Shown in pieces: positions 51,158 through 60,918 of a stretch of DNA of 64,000 nt. The notes below the pieces were generated by a model. It searched no databases. It was not told where the DNA came from and saw nothing but the letters and a program-made list of their open reading frames with translations. How positions within the stretch are numbered: the stretch's first letter is position 1; each line of letters begins with the position of its first letter. Source of the DNA: Amphibacillus sp052055485 (lineage in GTDB: Bacteria > Bacillota > Bacilli > Bacillales > Amphibacillaceae); contig NZ_CP197171.1 in assembly GCF_052055485.1 (NCBI RefSeq), forward strand, positions 868,001 through 932,000, given 5' to 3'. The position numbers and the translations under genes were made by a program.

Positions 51158-51799
51158 TTACTTGTTATTTTTAGTTGGAAGGACTTCTCCACGATAGATC
51201 CACACTTTTACACCTAATTTACCGAATGTAGTGTCTGCTTCTGCATGACTATAATCGATATCAGCTCGAAGTGTGTGTAGTGGCACAGTACCTTCACTAT
51301 AACTTTCTGCACGAGCCATATCAGCACCGCCTAGACGGCCAGATACTTGTGTGCGAATACCTTTTGCTCCCCCACGCATCGCACGTTGAATAACTTGTTT
51401 TTGTGCACGACGGAATGAAATACGACTTTCTAGTTGACGAGCAATATTTTCTGCTACTAATTTTGCATCAATGTCAGGTTTTTTAATTTCAACAATATTA
51501 ATGTGAACTTTCTTACCTGTTAATTTATTTAAAGATTTACGCAAGGCTTCAACTTCTGAACCGCCTTTTCCAATAACCATACCTGGTTTAGCAGTTGAAA
51601 TTGAAATGTTCACTCGATTAGCGGCACGTTCAATCTCTACTTTAGAAACGGCAGCATCCTTTAAGCGATCCTCAATATATTCACGAATTTTGATATCTTC
51701 ATGTAATAAGTCTGCATAATCTTTGCCGGCATACCATCTTGATTCCCAATCGCGGATAACGCCGACACGAAAACCTATTGGATTAACTTTTTGACCCAC
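51158..51799 (-). CDS. rpsC: Ribosomal protein S3
   Basis: A 213-residue S3, slightly shorter than in B. subtilis. KH-type RNA-binding core (KPGMVIGKGGSEVEALRK). Part of the mRNA helicase at the entry channel. Confidence 0.98.
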   Translation of the reverse strand: MGQKVNPIGFRVGVIRDWESRWYAGKDYADLLHEDIKIREYIEDRLKDAAVSKVEIERAANRVNISISTAKPGMVIGKGGSEVEALRKSLNKLTGKKVHINIVEIKKPDIDAKLVAENIARQLESRISFRRAQKQVIQRAMRGGAKGIRTQVSGRLGGADMARAESYSEGTVPLHTLRADIDYSHAEADTTFGKLGVKVWIYRGEVLPTKNNK

Positions 51800-51802
51800 A
51801 GA

Positions 51803-52144
51803 TTATCCCTCCTTCTTTTCTGATACAGCCACGGTAATGTGACTCGTTCTTTTATTGATTTGACTTGCACGACCTTGTGCACGCGGACGGAAACGTTTAA
51901 GCGTCACACCTTCATCAACAAAGGCTTCAGATACGTAAAGGCTATCTACATCCATCTCATAATTATGTTCTGCATTTGCGATCGCAGAGTTCAATACTTT
52001 TTCAACAACAGCGCTAGCACCACGTTGTGTGTGTTTTAAAATAGCAATTGCTTCTCCAACATTTTTGCCTCGAATTAAATCAACGACCAATCGAACTTTA
52101 CGAGGAGCAATTCTAACAGTTTTTGCAACAGCTTTAGCTTGCAT
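51803..52144 (-). CDS. rplV: Ribosomal protein L22
   Basis: A 113-residue L22; RIAPRKVRLVVDLIRGK and RPRAQGRASQINKRTSH at the tunnel-lining hairpin. Only 3 bases before rpsC. Confidence 0.98.
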   Translation of the reverse strand: MQAKAVAKTVRIAPRKVRLVVDLIRGKNVGEAIAILKHTQRGASAVVEKVLNSAIANAEHNYEMDVDSLYVSEAFVDEGVTLKRFRPRAQGRASQINKRTSHITVAVSEKKEG

Positions 52145-52164
52145 TAAGAGCGCCTCCTCTCATA

Positions 52165-52443
52165 TTAACGTTTTGTATTCTTGTCATCGCCCGAATGCCC
52201 TTTGAAAAGACGTGTCGGTGCGAATTCACCTAGTTTATGTCCTACCATATCTTCTGTTACATAAACTGGTACGTGTTTGCGTCCGTCATAGACAGCAATT
52301 GTATGTCCAACAAAATTAGGAAAAATAGTAGAGCGACGTGACCAAGATTTCACGACTTGTTTTTTATTTTCCTCATTTAACACTTCAATCTTCTTCATCA
52401 AGTGGTCATCTACGAAAGGTCCCTTTTTTAAACTACGACCCAT
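52165..52443 (-). CDS. rpsS: Ribosomal protein S19
   Basis: A 92-residue S19 with GRSLKKGPFVDDHLMKK and the end LGEFAPTRLFKGHSGDDK. Head protein next to S13. Confidence 0.98.
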   Translation of the reverse strand: MGRSLKKGPFVDDHLMKKIEVLNEENKKQVVKSWSRRSTIFPNFVGHTIAVYDGRKHVPVYVTEDMVGHKLGEFAPTRLFKGHSGDDKNTKR

Positions 52444-52500
52444 GCATAAACCTCCTCCCGCGATTGTTGGACGGGCTCGAATACCCGCCGTTCAATCTCG

Positions 52501-53331
52501 TTATTTTTTACGTTTACGTACAATATATTTGTTTGAATCTTTATTTCGGTGGCGTGTTTTCTTACCAAGTGTTGGTTTACCCCAAGGTGATACTGGTGAT
52601 TTACGGCCAATTGGTGTACGTCCTTCACCACCACCATGTGGGTGATCATTAGGGTTCATTACAGAACCACGAACAGTTGGACGGATACCTTTCCAGCGAG
52701 AGCGCCCAGCTTTACCTGAACGAATCAGTTCATTTTCAAGGTTACCTACTTGCCCAACTGTTGCTCGACAAGTTCCAAGAATTAAACGAACTTCTCCTGA
52801 TGCTAAACGAACAAGGACATACTTTTCTTCACGACCTAAAATTTGTGCTTCAGATCCCGCTGAACGAGCTAACTGTCCACCTCGACCTGGCTTTAATTCA
52901 ATGTTATGAATGGTCGTACCTACTGGTATGCTTATAAGTGGTAATGCGTTACCTACTTTAATATCAACATTTTCTCCAGAAATAATTTCTTGACCTACTT
53001 TAATGTCTTTTGGCGCTAGGATATAACGTTTTTCTCCATCTGCATAATGGATTAACGCTATATTAGCTGTTCGATTAGGATCATATTCTATAGTAGCAAC
53101 GCGGCCTGGTATGCCGTCTTTGTTACGTTTAAAATCGATCACACGGTATTGACGCTTGTGTCCACCGCCTTGATGACGAACCGTTAACTTACCTTGGTTA
53201 TTGCGACCACCACGTTTTGATAGTGGTTCTAGAAGCGACTTCTCTGGTGTATCAGTCGTTACTTCGCTAAATGTAAAACCGGACATATTTCGTCTACCAT
53301 TTGAAGTTGCTTTGTACTTCTTAATCGCCAT
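52501..53331 (-). CDS. rplB: Ribosomal protein L2
   Basis: A 276-residue L2 with RHQGGGHKRQYRVIDFKR and MNPNDHPHGGGEGRTPIG near the peptidyl-transferase centre. Required for subunit association and activity. Confidence 0.98.
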   Translation of the reverse strand: MAIKKYKATSNGRRNMSGFTFSEVTTDTPEKSLLEPLSKRGGRNNQGKLTVRHQGGGHKRQYRVIDFKRNKDGIPGRVATIEYDPNRTANIALIHYADGEKRYILAPKDIKVGQEIISGENVDIKVGNALPLISIPVGTTIHNIELKPGRGGQLARSAGSEAQILGREEKYVLVRLASGEVRLILGTCRATVGQVGNLENELIRSGKAGRSRWKGIRPTVRGSVMNPNDHPHGGGEGRTPIGRKSPVSPWGKPTLGKKTRHRNKDSNKYIVRKRKK

Positions 53332-53353
53332 CGTTTTTCCCTCCTTTTATGTC

Positions 53354-53647
53354 TTATTCTATACTTTCAAAGAAATCGAGTTCTTTACTGTCTTCTGACA
53401 ATTGAACAATTGCTTTTTTGCGATCTGGGCGGTAACCGCTATGACGACCCATACGCTTAAATTTACCTTTGACATTTGATGTATTTACTTTCACTACCTT
53501 AACATCAAAAATCTGTTCAACTGCATTTTTAATTTCAATTTTGTTTGCAACTGTACTGACTTCAAAGGTATATTTTTTATCTGCCATTTGGTCAGCAGAG
53601 TGTTCCGTAATAATTGGGCGCTTAATAATATCACGAGGATCCTTCAT
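53354..53647 (-). CDS. rplW: Ribosomal protein L23
   Basis: A 97-residue L23; KDPRDIIKRPIITEHSA and GRHSGYRPDRKKAIVQL. Chaperone and SRP docking site at the exit tunnel. It overlaps the rplD stop by one base. Confidence 0.98.
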   Translation of the reverse strand: MKDPRDIIKRPIITEHSADQMADKKYTFEVSTVANKIEIKNAVEQIFDVKVVKVNTSNVKGKFKRMGRHSGYRPDRKKAIVQLSEDSKELDFFESIE

Positions 53648-54270
53648 TATGCAAGCACCTCCCCTATTGATTCGACTGCATCTTTTGTAATGATCAGTCT
53701 GTCATGTGCAAGTATATCTAGTGTATTAATTTGTGTTGCATAAAGTACTTTTACATTTTGTAAATTATTTGCACTTTTATTAACAACTTCATCTTTTTCA
53801 TTTGTCACGATGAGTGCTTTTTCATTTACATTTAGTGCGTTTAAAAGATTGATAACCTCTTTTGTTTTTGGTGTATCAATTGCTAAGCCCTCTAATACCG
53901 TTAAACTTTCTTCTTTCACTTTAGTAGAAAGTGCTGATTTAAGAGCTAATCGTCGAACTTTCTTTGGTAATTTATAGCTATAGCTACGTGGAGTGGGTCC
54001 GAAAACAACACCACCGCCTACCCATTGTGGTGAACGGATAGATCCTTGACGTGCACGACCTGTTCCTTTTTGTCGCCATGGTTTACGACCACCGCCGCGT
54101 ACAGCTGAACGATTTTTTACCGCATGAGTCCCTTGACGTTTTGACGCTTGTTGCATAACAACTGCATCATGCAAGACGTGTTGATTTGGTTCAATACCAA
54201 ATACTGCATCGTTTAATTCTACATCGCCTACTTGCGATCCACTTTGGTTATATAGTGCTACTTTAGGCAT
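53647..54270 (-). CDS. rplD: Ribosomal protein L4
   Basis: A 207-residue L4, counted from PKVALYNQSG with GGGAGG 7 bases upstream; an upstream start adds six unlikely residues. Loop GGGRKPWRQKGTGRARQGS lines the exit tunnel. Known autogenous regulator in enterobacteria; not in Bacillus. Confidence 0.97.
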   Translation of the reverse strand: MPKVALYNQSGSQVGDVELNDAVFGIEPNQHVLHDAVVMQQASKRQGTHAVKNRSAVRGGGRKPWRQKGTGRARQGSIRSPQWVGGGVVFGPTPRSYSYKLPKKVRRLALKSALSTKVKEESLTVLEGLAIDTPKTKEVINLLNALNVNEKALIVTNEKDEVVNKSANNLQNVKVLYATQINTLDILAHDRLIITKDAVESIGEVLA

Positions 54271-54296
54271 GACATATCCTCCCTTCAACTCGTATT

Positions 54297-54926
54297 CTAG
54301 TTAGCCTTTATTGCACTCGTAACTTTTACGAATGATTTTCTTGATCCTGGGACATTACCTTTAATTAATAGTAGGTTGCGCTCAGCATCAACTTTTACGA
54401 TTTCAAGATTTTGAATCGTTTTTGTTTCGCCGCCCATTCGACCTGGTAATTTTTTACCTTTTAAAACTCGCATGGGTTCCATGGCTCCCATTGAACCTGG
54501 ACCTCTATGATAGTGTGAACCATGTGTCATTGGTCCACGTGATTGATTATGTCGCTTAATGGCACCTTGGAATCCTTTTCCTTTTGAAGTACCTGTTACA
54601 TCAATTTTATCTCCTGCTTCGAAAACCTCTACGCTAAGCTCTTGACCAACTTCATAATCGGCCAGCTTGACGTCACGGAATTCACGAACGAAGCGCTTAG
54701 GATTAGTGCTCGCTTTTGCAGCATGTCCCTTAGCTGGTTTATTCGCATTCACTTCTTTCTGATCAGCAAAACCAACTTGAATCGCTTCATAGCCGTCGTT
54801 TTCTAGTGTTCTTTTTTGAAGAACAACATTAGGTTCAGCTTGAACCACTGTTACTGGAATTAGTTCACCTTCTTCGGTGAAAACTTGTGTCATGCCGACT
54901 TTACGACCTAAGATTCCTTTCGTCAT
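54297..54926 (-). CDS. rplC: Ribosomal protein L3
   Basis: A 209-residue L3 with KGILGRKVGMTQVF and the tip loop THGSHYHRGPGSMGAMEP. Early assembly protein near the peptidyl-transferase centre. Confidence 0.98.
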   Translation of the reverse strand: MTKGILGRKVGMTQVFTEEGELIPVTVVQAEPNVVLQKRTLENDGYEAIQVGFADQKEVNANKPAKGHAAKASTNPKRFVREFRDVKLADYEVGQELSVEVFEAGDKIDVTGTSKGKGFQGAIKRHNQSRGPMTHGSHYHRGPGSMGAMEPMRVLKGKKLPGRMGGETKTIQNLEIVKVDAERNLLLIKGNVPGSRKSFVKVTSAIKAN

Positions 54927-54951
54927 CCGTTACACCTCCTGAAAATTTCAT

Positions 54952-55260
54952 TTATAATTTAATTTCAATATCTACACCTGATGGTAAATCTAACCGCATA
55001 AGTGCGTCAACCGTTTTTGGTGTAGGACTAACAATATCAATTAGACGTTTGTGCGTACGCATTTCAAATTGTTCACGTGAGTCTTTGTACTTGTGTACTG
55101 CTCGCAATATTGTGTAAACTGATTTTTCAGTTGGTAATGGGATCGGACCCGATACCCCCGCACCAGAACGTTTTGCAGTATTGACAATCTTCTCAGCTGA
55201 TTGATCTAAAATACGGTGATCATATGCTTTCAAACGAATTCTTATTTTCTCTTTTGCCAT
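54952..55260 (-). CDS. rpsJ: Ribosomal protein S10
   Basis: A 102-residue S10/NusE, also part of antitermination complexes. KIRIRLKAYDHRILDQSAEK and PLPTEKSVYTILRAVHKYK. First gene of the S10 operon, with its own promoter upstream. Confidence 0.98.
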   Translation of the reverse strand: MAKEKIRIRLKAYDHRILDQSAEKIVNTAKRSGAGVSGPIPLPTEKSVYTILRAVHKYKDSREQFEMRTHKRLIDIVSPTPKTVDALMRLDLPSGVDIEIKL

Positions 55261-55391
55261 TATGTTCCCTCCTTTTCGCCCATTTTTTAATAGACATTCT
55301 CCACGAAAATTCCTTAGCTACCCTCCCATGGCAAAGGGGCCGGGTGTGCCAACAACCTTTCGCTTCATCGCCTTTCTGACCAACATTAGAT

Positions 55392-55420
55392 ATTATACAG
55401 AAACCCTCTATAGAATGCAA
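55392..55420 (-). promoter_or_regulatory. Sigma-A promoter of the S10 operon
   Basis: On the minus strand TTGCAT (55420-55415), 17-bp spacer, TATAAT (55397-55392), about 130 bp before rpsJ. Confidence 0.85.
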
Positions 55421-55803
55421 GGTTTCTCGGAAAAAAAGTTGCGATTTTCTTTATAAATATAGAATGATTGCTTTTTCTTTTAAATAACTGATTTAAGTCA
55501 TTATATTTAGAGGGGGTATCACCTTTTATGAATACAACTCTATCCAATGAACTTAGTCAACTAAAATTCTATAATTACAAAAATATGCCTATGACTGAAT
55601 TGATCTGCTTGCAATAATCAATCGTTCTCTGAAAAACAAACCTGTCGTCAGTTTACTTCCGCACGAATGTATTGCCTTCAGCGTTTGTACAAGTATTTTA
55701 AGTACGACAATTAGTCAAACTAAGGAAAATTACAAGTTATTCACAATGTGAAAATAAGTGCTTTGCTTACTTTAGGGACCAAACCCTAACACTTATGTAA
55801 CGT
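55421..55803. other. Intergenic region between tuf and the S10 promoter
   Basis: No gene. It holds copy 3 of repeat family 2 (55709-55780). The rest is A/T-rich without recognisable signals. Confidence 0.5.
55709..55780 (+). repeat. Intergenic repeat family 2, copy 3
   Basis: ACTAAGGAAAAT, AAAATAAGTGCTTTGCTTAC and AGGGACC align with copy 1 in the same order. Confidence 0.5.
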
Positions 55804-55804
55804 T

Positions 55805-55840
55805 AAAAAAAGAGCAACGATTAAATTCGTTGCTCTTTTA
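55805..55840 (-). terminator. Terminator of tuf
   Basis: Perfect AGAGCAACGA/TCGTTGCTCT stem followed by TTTTTT on the minus strand. Confidence 0.88.
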
Positions 55841-55848
55841 AATTAGCT

Positions 55849-57039
55849 CTATTTTATAATAGAAGATACAACACCTGAACCTACTGTACGTCCACCTTCA
55901 CGGATTGAGAAGCGAGTTCCTTCTTCAATAGCGATTGGTGAAATTAATTCTACAGTCATTTCTACGTTATCACCAGGCATTACCATTTCAACGCCTTCTG
56001 GAAGATTAACGATACCAGTTACATCCGTTGTACGGAAGTAAAACTGTGGACGGTAGTTATCAAAGAATGGCGTATGACGTCCACCTTCTTCTTTTGATAA
56101 AACATAAACTTCTGCTTTAAAATTTGTGTGTGGTGTAATTGTTGCAGGCTTTGCAAGAACTTGCCCACGGTTGATATCTTCACGAGCAACCCCACGCAAT
56201 AACGCACCAATGTTGTCACCAGCTTCAGCATAGTCAAGAAGCTTACGGAACATTTCAACTCCTGTAACAGTTGTTTTGCTTGAAGCTTCTGCAAGTCCGA
56301 TGATTTCAACTTCATCTCCAACTCGAACTTCTCCACGTTCAACACGTCCAGTTGCAACAGTACCACGACCAGTGATTGAGAATACATCTTCAACTGGCAT
56401 CATAAATGGTTTGTCAGTGTCACGTTCTGGTGTAGGAACGTATTCGTCAACAGCAGCCATAAGTTCAACGATTTTTTCTTCATACTCAGCATCGCCTTCT
56501 AATGCTTTAAGAGCTGAACCTGTGATAACTGGTACATCATCACCAGGGAAATCGTATTCTGATAATAGATCACGAACTTCCATCTCTACTAATTCAAGAA
56601 GTTCTTCATCATCTACCATATCCGCTTTGTTAAGGAATACTACGATAGAAGGTACCCCAACGTTACGAGATAGTAGAATGTGCTCACGAGTTTGTGGCAT
56701 TGGACCATCAGCAGCAGATACTACGAGGATCGCTCCATCCATCTGTGCAGCACCTGTGATCATATTCTTAACATAGTCAGCGTGTCCTGGGCAATCTACG
56801 TGTGCATAGTGACGAGTTTCTGTTTCATACTCTACGTGAGAAGTTGCGATAGTAATTCCACGTTCTTTCTCTTCTGGCGCACCATCGATTTGATCATAAG
56901 CCATTGCAGAGCCTTCACCGTTTCTTTTTGCCATTACAGTAGTGATTGCAGCAGTTAAAGTTGTTTTACCATGGTCAACGTGTCCAATTGTTCCAATGTT
57001 CACGTGACTTTTTGAGCGGTCGAATTTTTCTTTAGCCAT
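55849..57039 (-). CDS. tuf: Elongation factor Tu
   Basis: A 396-residue EF-Tu; G1 GHVDHGKTT, G3 DCPGHADY, G4 NKADMVD. It brings aminoacyl-tRNA to the ribosome. Single copy visible, between fusA and rpsJ, with its own strong promoter and terminator. GGAGG precedes the ATG. Confidence 0.99.
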   Translation of the reverse strand: MAKEKFDRSKSHVNIGTIGHVDHGKTTLTAAITTVMAKRNGEGSAMAYDQIDGAPEEKERGITIATSHVEYETETRHYAHVDCPGHADYVKNMITGAAQMDGAILVVSAADGPMPQTREHILLSRNVGVPSIVVFLNKADMVDDEELLELVEMEVRDLLSEYDFPGDDVPVITGSALKALEGDAEYEEKIVELMAAVDEYVPTPERDTDKPFMMPVEDVFSITGRGTVATGRVERGEVRVGDEVEIIGLAEASSKTTVTGVEMFRKLLDYAEAGDNIGALLRGVAREDINRGQVLAKPATITPHTNFKAEVYVLSKEEGGRHTPFFDNYRPQFYFRTTDVTGIVNLPEGVEMVMPGDNVEMTVELISPIAIEEGTRFSIREGGRTVGSGVVSSIIK

Positions 57040-57102
57040 TTATAGTTCCTCCTTTAAATAAATAAAAGTTATTTTTATGACATGTATGTTCACTCAGCTA
57101 CT

Positions 57103-57131
57103 ATTATACTTAGTAGCAGCCAAGCTTTCAA
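57103..57131 (-). promoter_or_regulatory. Sigma-A promoter of tuf
   Basis: On the minus strand TTGAAA (57131-57126), 17-bp spacer, TATAAT (57108-57103), about 65 bp before the tuf start. Confidence 0.85.
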
Positions 57132-57165
57132 TACAAGTTATACTTTAATTCTTGAAAAAAATCAA

Positions 57166-59244
57166 TTATTCTCCAACGTTTTTCTTAATAATTTCTTCAG
57201 AAATACTTTTTGGTACTTCTTCATAATGGTCGAAGAACATTGTATAAGTACCACGTCCTTGGGTATTCGAACGCAGTGATGTTGCATAACCAAACATTTC
57301 TGCTAGTGGAACAAATGCATTAACAACTTGTGCATTCCCGCGTGTATCCATACCGTCAACACGGCCACGGCGTGAAGTGATGTCACCCATAATATCTCCC
57401 ATATATTCTTCAGGAATGACAACTTCTACTTTCATCATTGGCTCGAGTAATACAGGGTTACATTTGCTTTTCGCATTTCTCAGCGCCATAGAAGCAGCTA
57501 CTTTAAATGCTGTTTCGTTCGAGTCAACATCATGGTAACTACCATCATACAAGGTTGCTTTAACGTCAATTAATGGATAGCCTGCAATAATTCCATTTTC
57601 CATAGATTCTTTAATTCCAGCTTCTACAGAAGGAATGTATTCACGAGGAACAACACCACCAACGATTTTATTAACGAACTCGAAACCTGCTCCTTCTTCA
57701 TTTGGCTCGAATTTAATCCATACGTGTCCATATTGTCCACGACCACCTGATTGTCGAACAAATTTACCTTCGATTTCAGCCGAAGCACGGAAAGTTTCAC
57801 GATATGAAACCTGCGGAGCACCAATATTAGCATCAACTTTAAACTCACGTTTCAAACGATCGACAATAATGTCTAGATGGAGTTCACCCATACCAGAAAT
57901 AATGGTTTGACCGGTTTCAACATTTGTTTCTGTTTTAAATGTTGGGTCTTCCTCTGCTAGTTTACCTAAGGCGATAGACATTTTATCTTGGTCAGCTTTT
58001 GATTTTGGCTCAATCGCTACCGAGATAACCGGCTCTGGGAAATCCATGGACTCAAGAATAACGAGATTCTTTTCATCACATAAAGTATCCCCTGTTGCAG
58101 TGTCTTTCAAACCTACTGCACCTGCAATATCTCCAGCGTATACTTCACTAATTTCTTGACGTGAGTTCGCATGCATTTGTAGAATACGTCCTACTCGTTC
58201 ACGCTTCCCTTTTGTTGGATTTTGTACATATGATCCAGCTTTTAAGGTACCTGAATATACACGGAAGAAAGTTAACTTACCAACAAATGGGTCTGTTGCC
58301 ACTTTAAAAGCAAGAGCAGAAAAAGGTTCATTATCATCTGCTTTACGAACAACTTCCTCATCTGTATCTGGAAGAATACCTTCAATTGGTGGAATATCAA
58401 TCGGTGCAGGTAGATAGTCTACAACTCCATCAATTAAAAGTTGTACACCTTTGTTTTTAAATGCTGAACCACAAAATACTGGGTAGAATTCAACACTTAA
58501 TGTCGCTGCACGAACAGCTTTACGAAGTTCATCCTTTGAAATCTCTTCGCCTTCCAAATAACGCATCATTAAATCTTCATCTAATTCTGCAACAGCTTCG
58601 ATAAGATTTGTCCGTAATTCTTCTGCTTTATCTTTTAATTCAGCAGGGACTTCTTTAGCTTCGGTAACCGTCCCGAGATCATCTTCATAATAGAAGGCCT
58701 CCATCTCGATTAGATCAATAATACCTTCAAATTGATCTTCGGCACCAATTGGATATTGAACAGGATGAGCGTTTGCTCCTAAACGTTCGTTTAGTGTTCC
58801 TACAGAGTATAGAAAATCAGCACCTGTTTTATCCATTTTATTGATAAAAACAATACGCGGTACACCGTAAGTGGTTGCTTGACGCCATACCATTTCTGTT
58901 TGTGGCTCTACACCAGATTGCGCATCTAATACCGTAACCGCACCATCTAACACACGTAATGAACGTTCCACTTCAACAGTAAAATCAACGTGTCCCGGTG
59001 TATCAATGATGTTAACTCTATGACCTTTCCACTGAGCTGTTGTAGCAGCAGAAGTAATGGTGATTCCGCGTTCTTGCTCTTGTTCCATCCAGTCCATTTG
59101 TGATGCACCTTCATGTGTCTCACCAATTTTATGGATTTTACCAGTATAAAATAATATACGCTCAGTCGTTGTCGTTTTACCAGCATCAATATGAGCCATG
59201 ATACCGATATTACGGGTTTTCTCCAAGGAGAACTCTCTAGCCAT
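57166..59244 (-). CDS. fusA: Elongation factor G
   Basis: A 692-residue EF-G; G1 AHIDAGKTT, G3 DTPGHVDFT, G4 NKMDKTGAD. It moves tRNA and mRNA on the ribosome. Domains II-V are complete to the C-terminus (PKSISEEIIKKNVGE). Normal length. Confidence 0.99.
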   Translation of the reverse strand: MAREFSLEKTRNIGIMAHIDAGKTTTTERILFYTGKIHKIGETHEGASQMDWMEQEQERGITITSAATTAQWKGHRVNIIDTPGHVDFTVEVERSLRVLDGAVTVLDAQSGVEPQTEMVWRQATTYGVPRIVFINKMDKTGADFLYSVGTLNERLGANAHPVQYPIGAEDQFEGIIDLIEMEAFYYEDDLGTVTEAKEVPAELKDKAEELRTNLIEAVAELDEDLMMRYLEGEEISKDELRKAVRAATLSVEFYPVFCGSAFKNKGVQLLIDGVVDYLPAPIDIPPIEGILPDTDEEVVRKADDNEPFSALAFKVATDPFVGKLTFFRVYSGTLKAGSYVQNPTKGKRERVGRILQMHANSRQEISEVYAGDIAGAVGLKDTATGDTLCDEKNLVILESMDFPEPVISVAIEPKSKADQDKMSIALGKLAEEDPTFKTETNVETGQTIISGMGELHLDIIVDRLKREFKVDANIGAPQVSYRETFRASAEIEGKFVRQSGGRGQYGHVWIKFEPNEEGAGFEFVNKIVGGVVPREYIPSVEAGIKESMENGIIAGYPLIDVKATLYDGSYHDVDSNETAFKVAASMALRNAKSKCNPVLLEPMMKVEVVIPEEYMGDIMGDITSRRGRVDGMDTRGNAQVVNAFVPLAEMFGYATSLRSNTQGRGTYTMFFDHYEEVPKSISEEIIKKNVGE

Positions 59245-59303
59245 AATTTTTTCTCCTTCCTTTTCACTTAGTCAGTTTTCTAGTATGTTTAGGCAGTGAT
59301 TAG

Positions 59304-59378
59304 AAAAACTCACTTTTACTTATTCTTTCAGCGAAAGTGTTAGTTTTTCTTATATTAAGGTTTTTAAAATTTTGCGTT
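59304..59378 (+). repeat. Hairpin repeat family 3, copy 2 (fusA-rpsG gap)
   Basis: AAAAACTCACTTT and GAAAGTGTTAGTTTTT arms, then CTTATATTAAGGTTTT. It shares about 45 of 70 bases with 48051-48125. Confidence 0.6.
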
Positions 59379-59475
59379 GTAAAATAACTCCACAACTGAA
59401 ATTTTATACTTTCCTAATGTGAAAACAAACACAGTCAGTTTGTCCGTTAAAGTGAATAATCAAGTTCTAACTAGA

Positions 59476-59946
59476 TTACCAGCGATAATGAGCAAACGCT
59501 TTGTTCGCCTCTGCCATCTTGTGTAAATCTTCGCGTTTCTTAACAGATGCTCCTGTATTATTAGATGCATCCAAGATTTCGTTCGCAAGACGTTCTTCCA
59601 TTGTTTTTTCCCCTCTTAGACGAGAGTAATTCACAATATAACGAAGTCCTAAAGCTTGGCGACGTTCTGGACGCACTTCCATCGGTACTTGGTAGTTTGA
59701 ACCTCCAACACGACGAGCGCGTACCTCCAATACAGGCATAACATTTTTCATCGCTTGTTCAAATACGTCAATAGCTGGCTGACCACTGCGTTCTTGAACA
59801 AGTTCGAATGCACGATAAAGAATTTTCTGCGCTTTTCCTCTTTTACCATCAACCATGATTTGGTTAATTAGTCGAGTGACAAGCTTAGAATTATATAACG
59901 GATCTGGTAAGACATCACGTTTAGTTACTGGACCTTTACGTGGCAT
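59476..59946 (-). CDS. rpsG: Ribosomal protein S7
   Basis: A 156-residue S7; RKGPVTKRDVLPDPLYNSKL and KREDLHKMAEANKAFAHYRW. Nucleates assembly of the 30S head. 231 bp before fusA. Confidence 0.98.
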   Translation of the reverse strand: MPRKGPVTKRDVLPDPLYNSKLVTRLINQIMVDGKRGKAQKILYRAFELVQERSGQPAIDVFEQAMKNVMPVLEVRARRVGGSNYQVPMEVRPERRQALGLRYIVNYSRLRGEKTMEERLANEILDASNNTGASVKKREDLHKMAEANKAFAHYRW

Positions 59947-59983
59947 AGTCTAACCTCCTTTCCTCAATTTCAATCAAAATTTT

Positions 59984-60397
59984 CTATTTTTTCGGGCGTT
60001 TCGCTCCATATTTAGAACGACCTTGCATACGTCCTTCTACTCCAGCTGTATCTAGTGCACCACGTACAATGTGATAACGCACACCTGGTAAGTCTTTCAC
60101 ACGGCCTCCACGAATAAGAACAACACTGTGCTCTTGAAGGTTGTGTCCGATCCCAGGGATATAAGCTGTAACCTCAATTCCATTTGTTAAACGAACACGA
60201 GCATATTTACGCAATGCTGAGTTCGGTTTCTTAGGAGTCAATGTTCCAACACGTGTACAAACACCACGTTTTTGTGGAGAAGCTGTGTCAGTTGTTGTTT
60301 TCTTAAAACTGTTATAGCCTTTACCTAAAGCAGGTGAGTCAGACCCTTTAGTCTTAGTGACACGGCCTTTACGAACAAGTTGATTAATTGTAGGCAT
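59984..60397 (-). CDS. rpsL: Ribosomal protein S12
   Basis: A 137-residue S12, starting PTINQLVRKGR after AAGGAGGAGG; a 14-codon upstream extension is not real. The decoding loop TPKKPNSALRKYARVRL has the wild-type Lys at the streptomycin-resistance position; the second loop is RGGRVKDLPGVRYH. Confidence 0.97.
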   Translation of the reverse strand: MPTINQLVRKGRVTKTKGSDSPALGKGYNSFKKTTTDTASPQKRGVCTRVGTLTPKKPNSALRKYARVRLTNGIEVTAYIPGIGHNLQEHSVVLIRGGRVKDLPGVRYHIVRGALDTAGVEGRMQGRSKYGAKRPKK

Positions 60398-60508
60398 TGA
60401 TTTCCTCCTCCTTTCTTTCACAATTGTAATACCACACATCCAGGCGGTTCATTTTATAAGCAAAAAACAAAGCCTTCATGAATCAAACAAATTTAATTCA
60501 TCAAAACT

Positions 60509-60760
60509 TCACTGCTTTATCGCTACTACTGCTGTTCCAACCTCAATCCCACAAGCTTTACCGAGTCGTTTCTTAGATTCTACCAATTCATATGGAATAT
60601 TCATTTTTTCTGCTAGGTGAAAAATTTTCGCCTTCAGATCAGCGTCAATATCTGTTGCAACAACAATTTGACTGACTTCTCCAGATTTCATGGCTTTTGT
60701 CGCTTGTTTAATACCTATCATTAAACGATCTTTTGCTTGTGTTACTTTTTCATAAGACAT
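60509..60760 (-). CDS. rplGB: L7Ae-family ribosomal protein (YbxF)
   Basis: An 83-residue kink-turn-binding protein of the L7Ae/L30e type, as encoded between rpoC and rpsL in Bacillus. Start set at 60760 with GGAGG 8 bases upstream. SGEVSQIVVATDIDADLKAK and the end GIEVGTAVVAIKQ are conserved. Confidence 0.93.
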   Translation of the reverse strand: MSYEKVTQAKDRLMIGIKQATKAMKSGEVSQIVVATDIDADLKAKIFHLAEKMNIPYELVESKKRLGKACGIEVGTAVVAIKQ

Positions 60761-60918
60761 CTTCATATCCTCCAAAGTATCATGGTAACAGAAGCACCTT
60801 GAATATAGTACCACCCTAGCTAATCAATGTCAACTTAAAATTAATTAAGTACAGACATTTTTTTAGATCGAGTGGTACGATATTTTAGTGCCACGAGTAT
60901 TGATTATTTGACTGTTAT

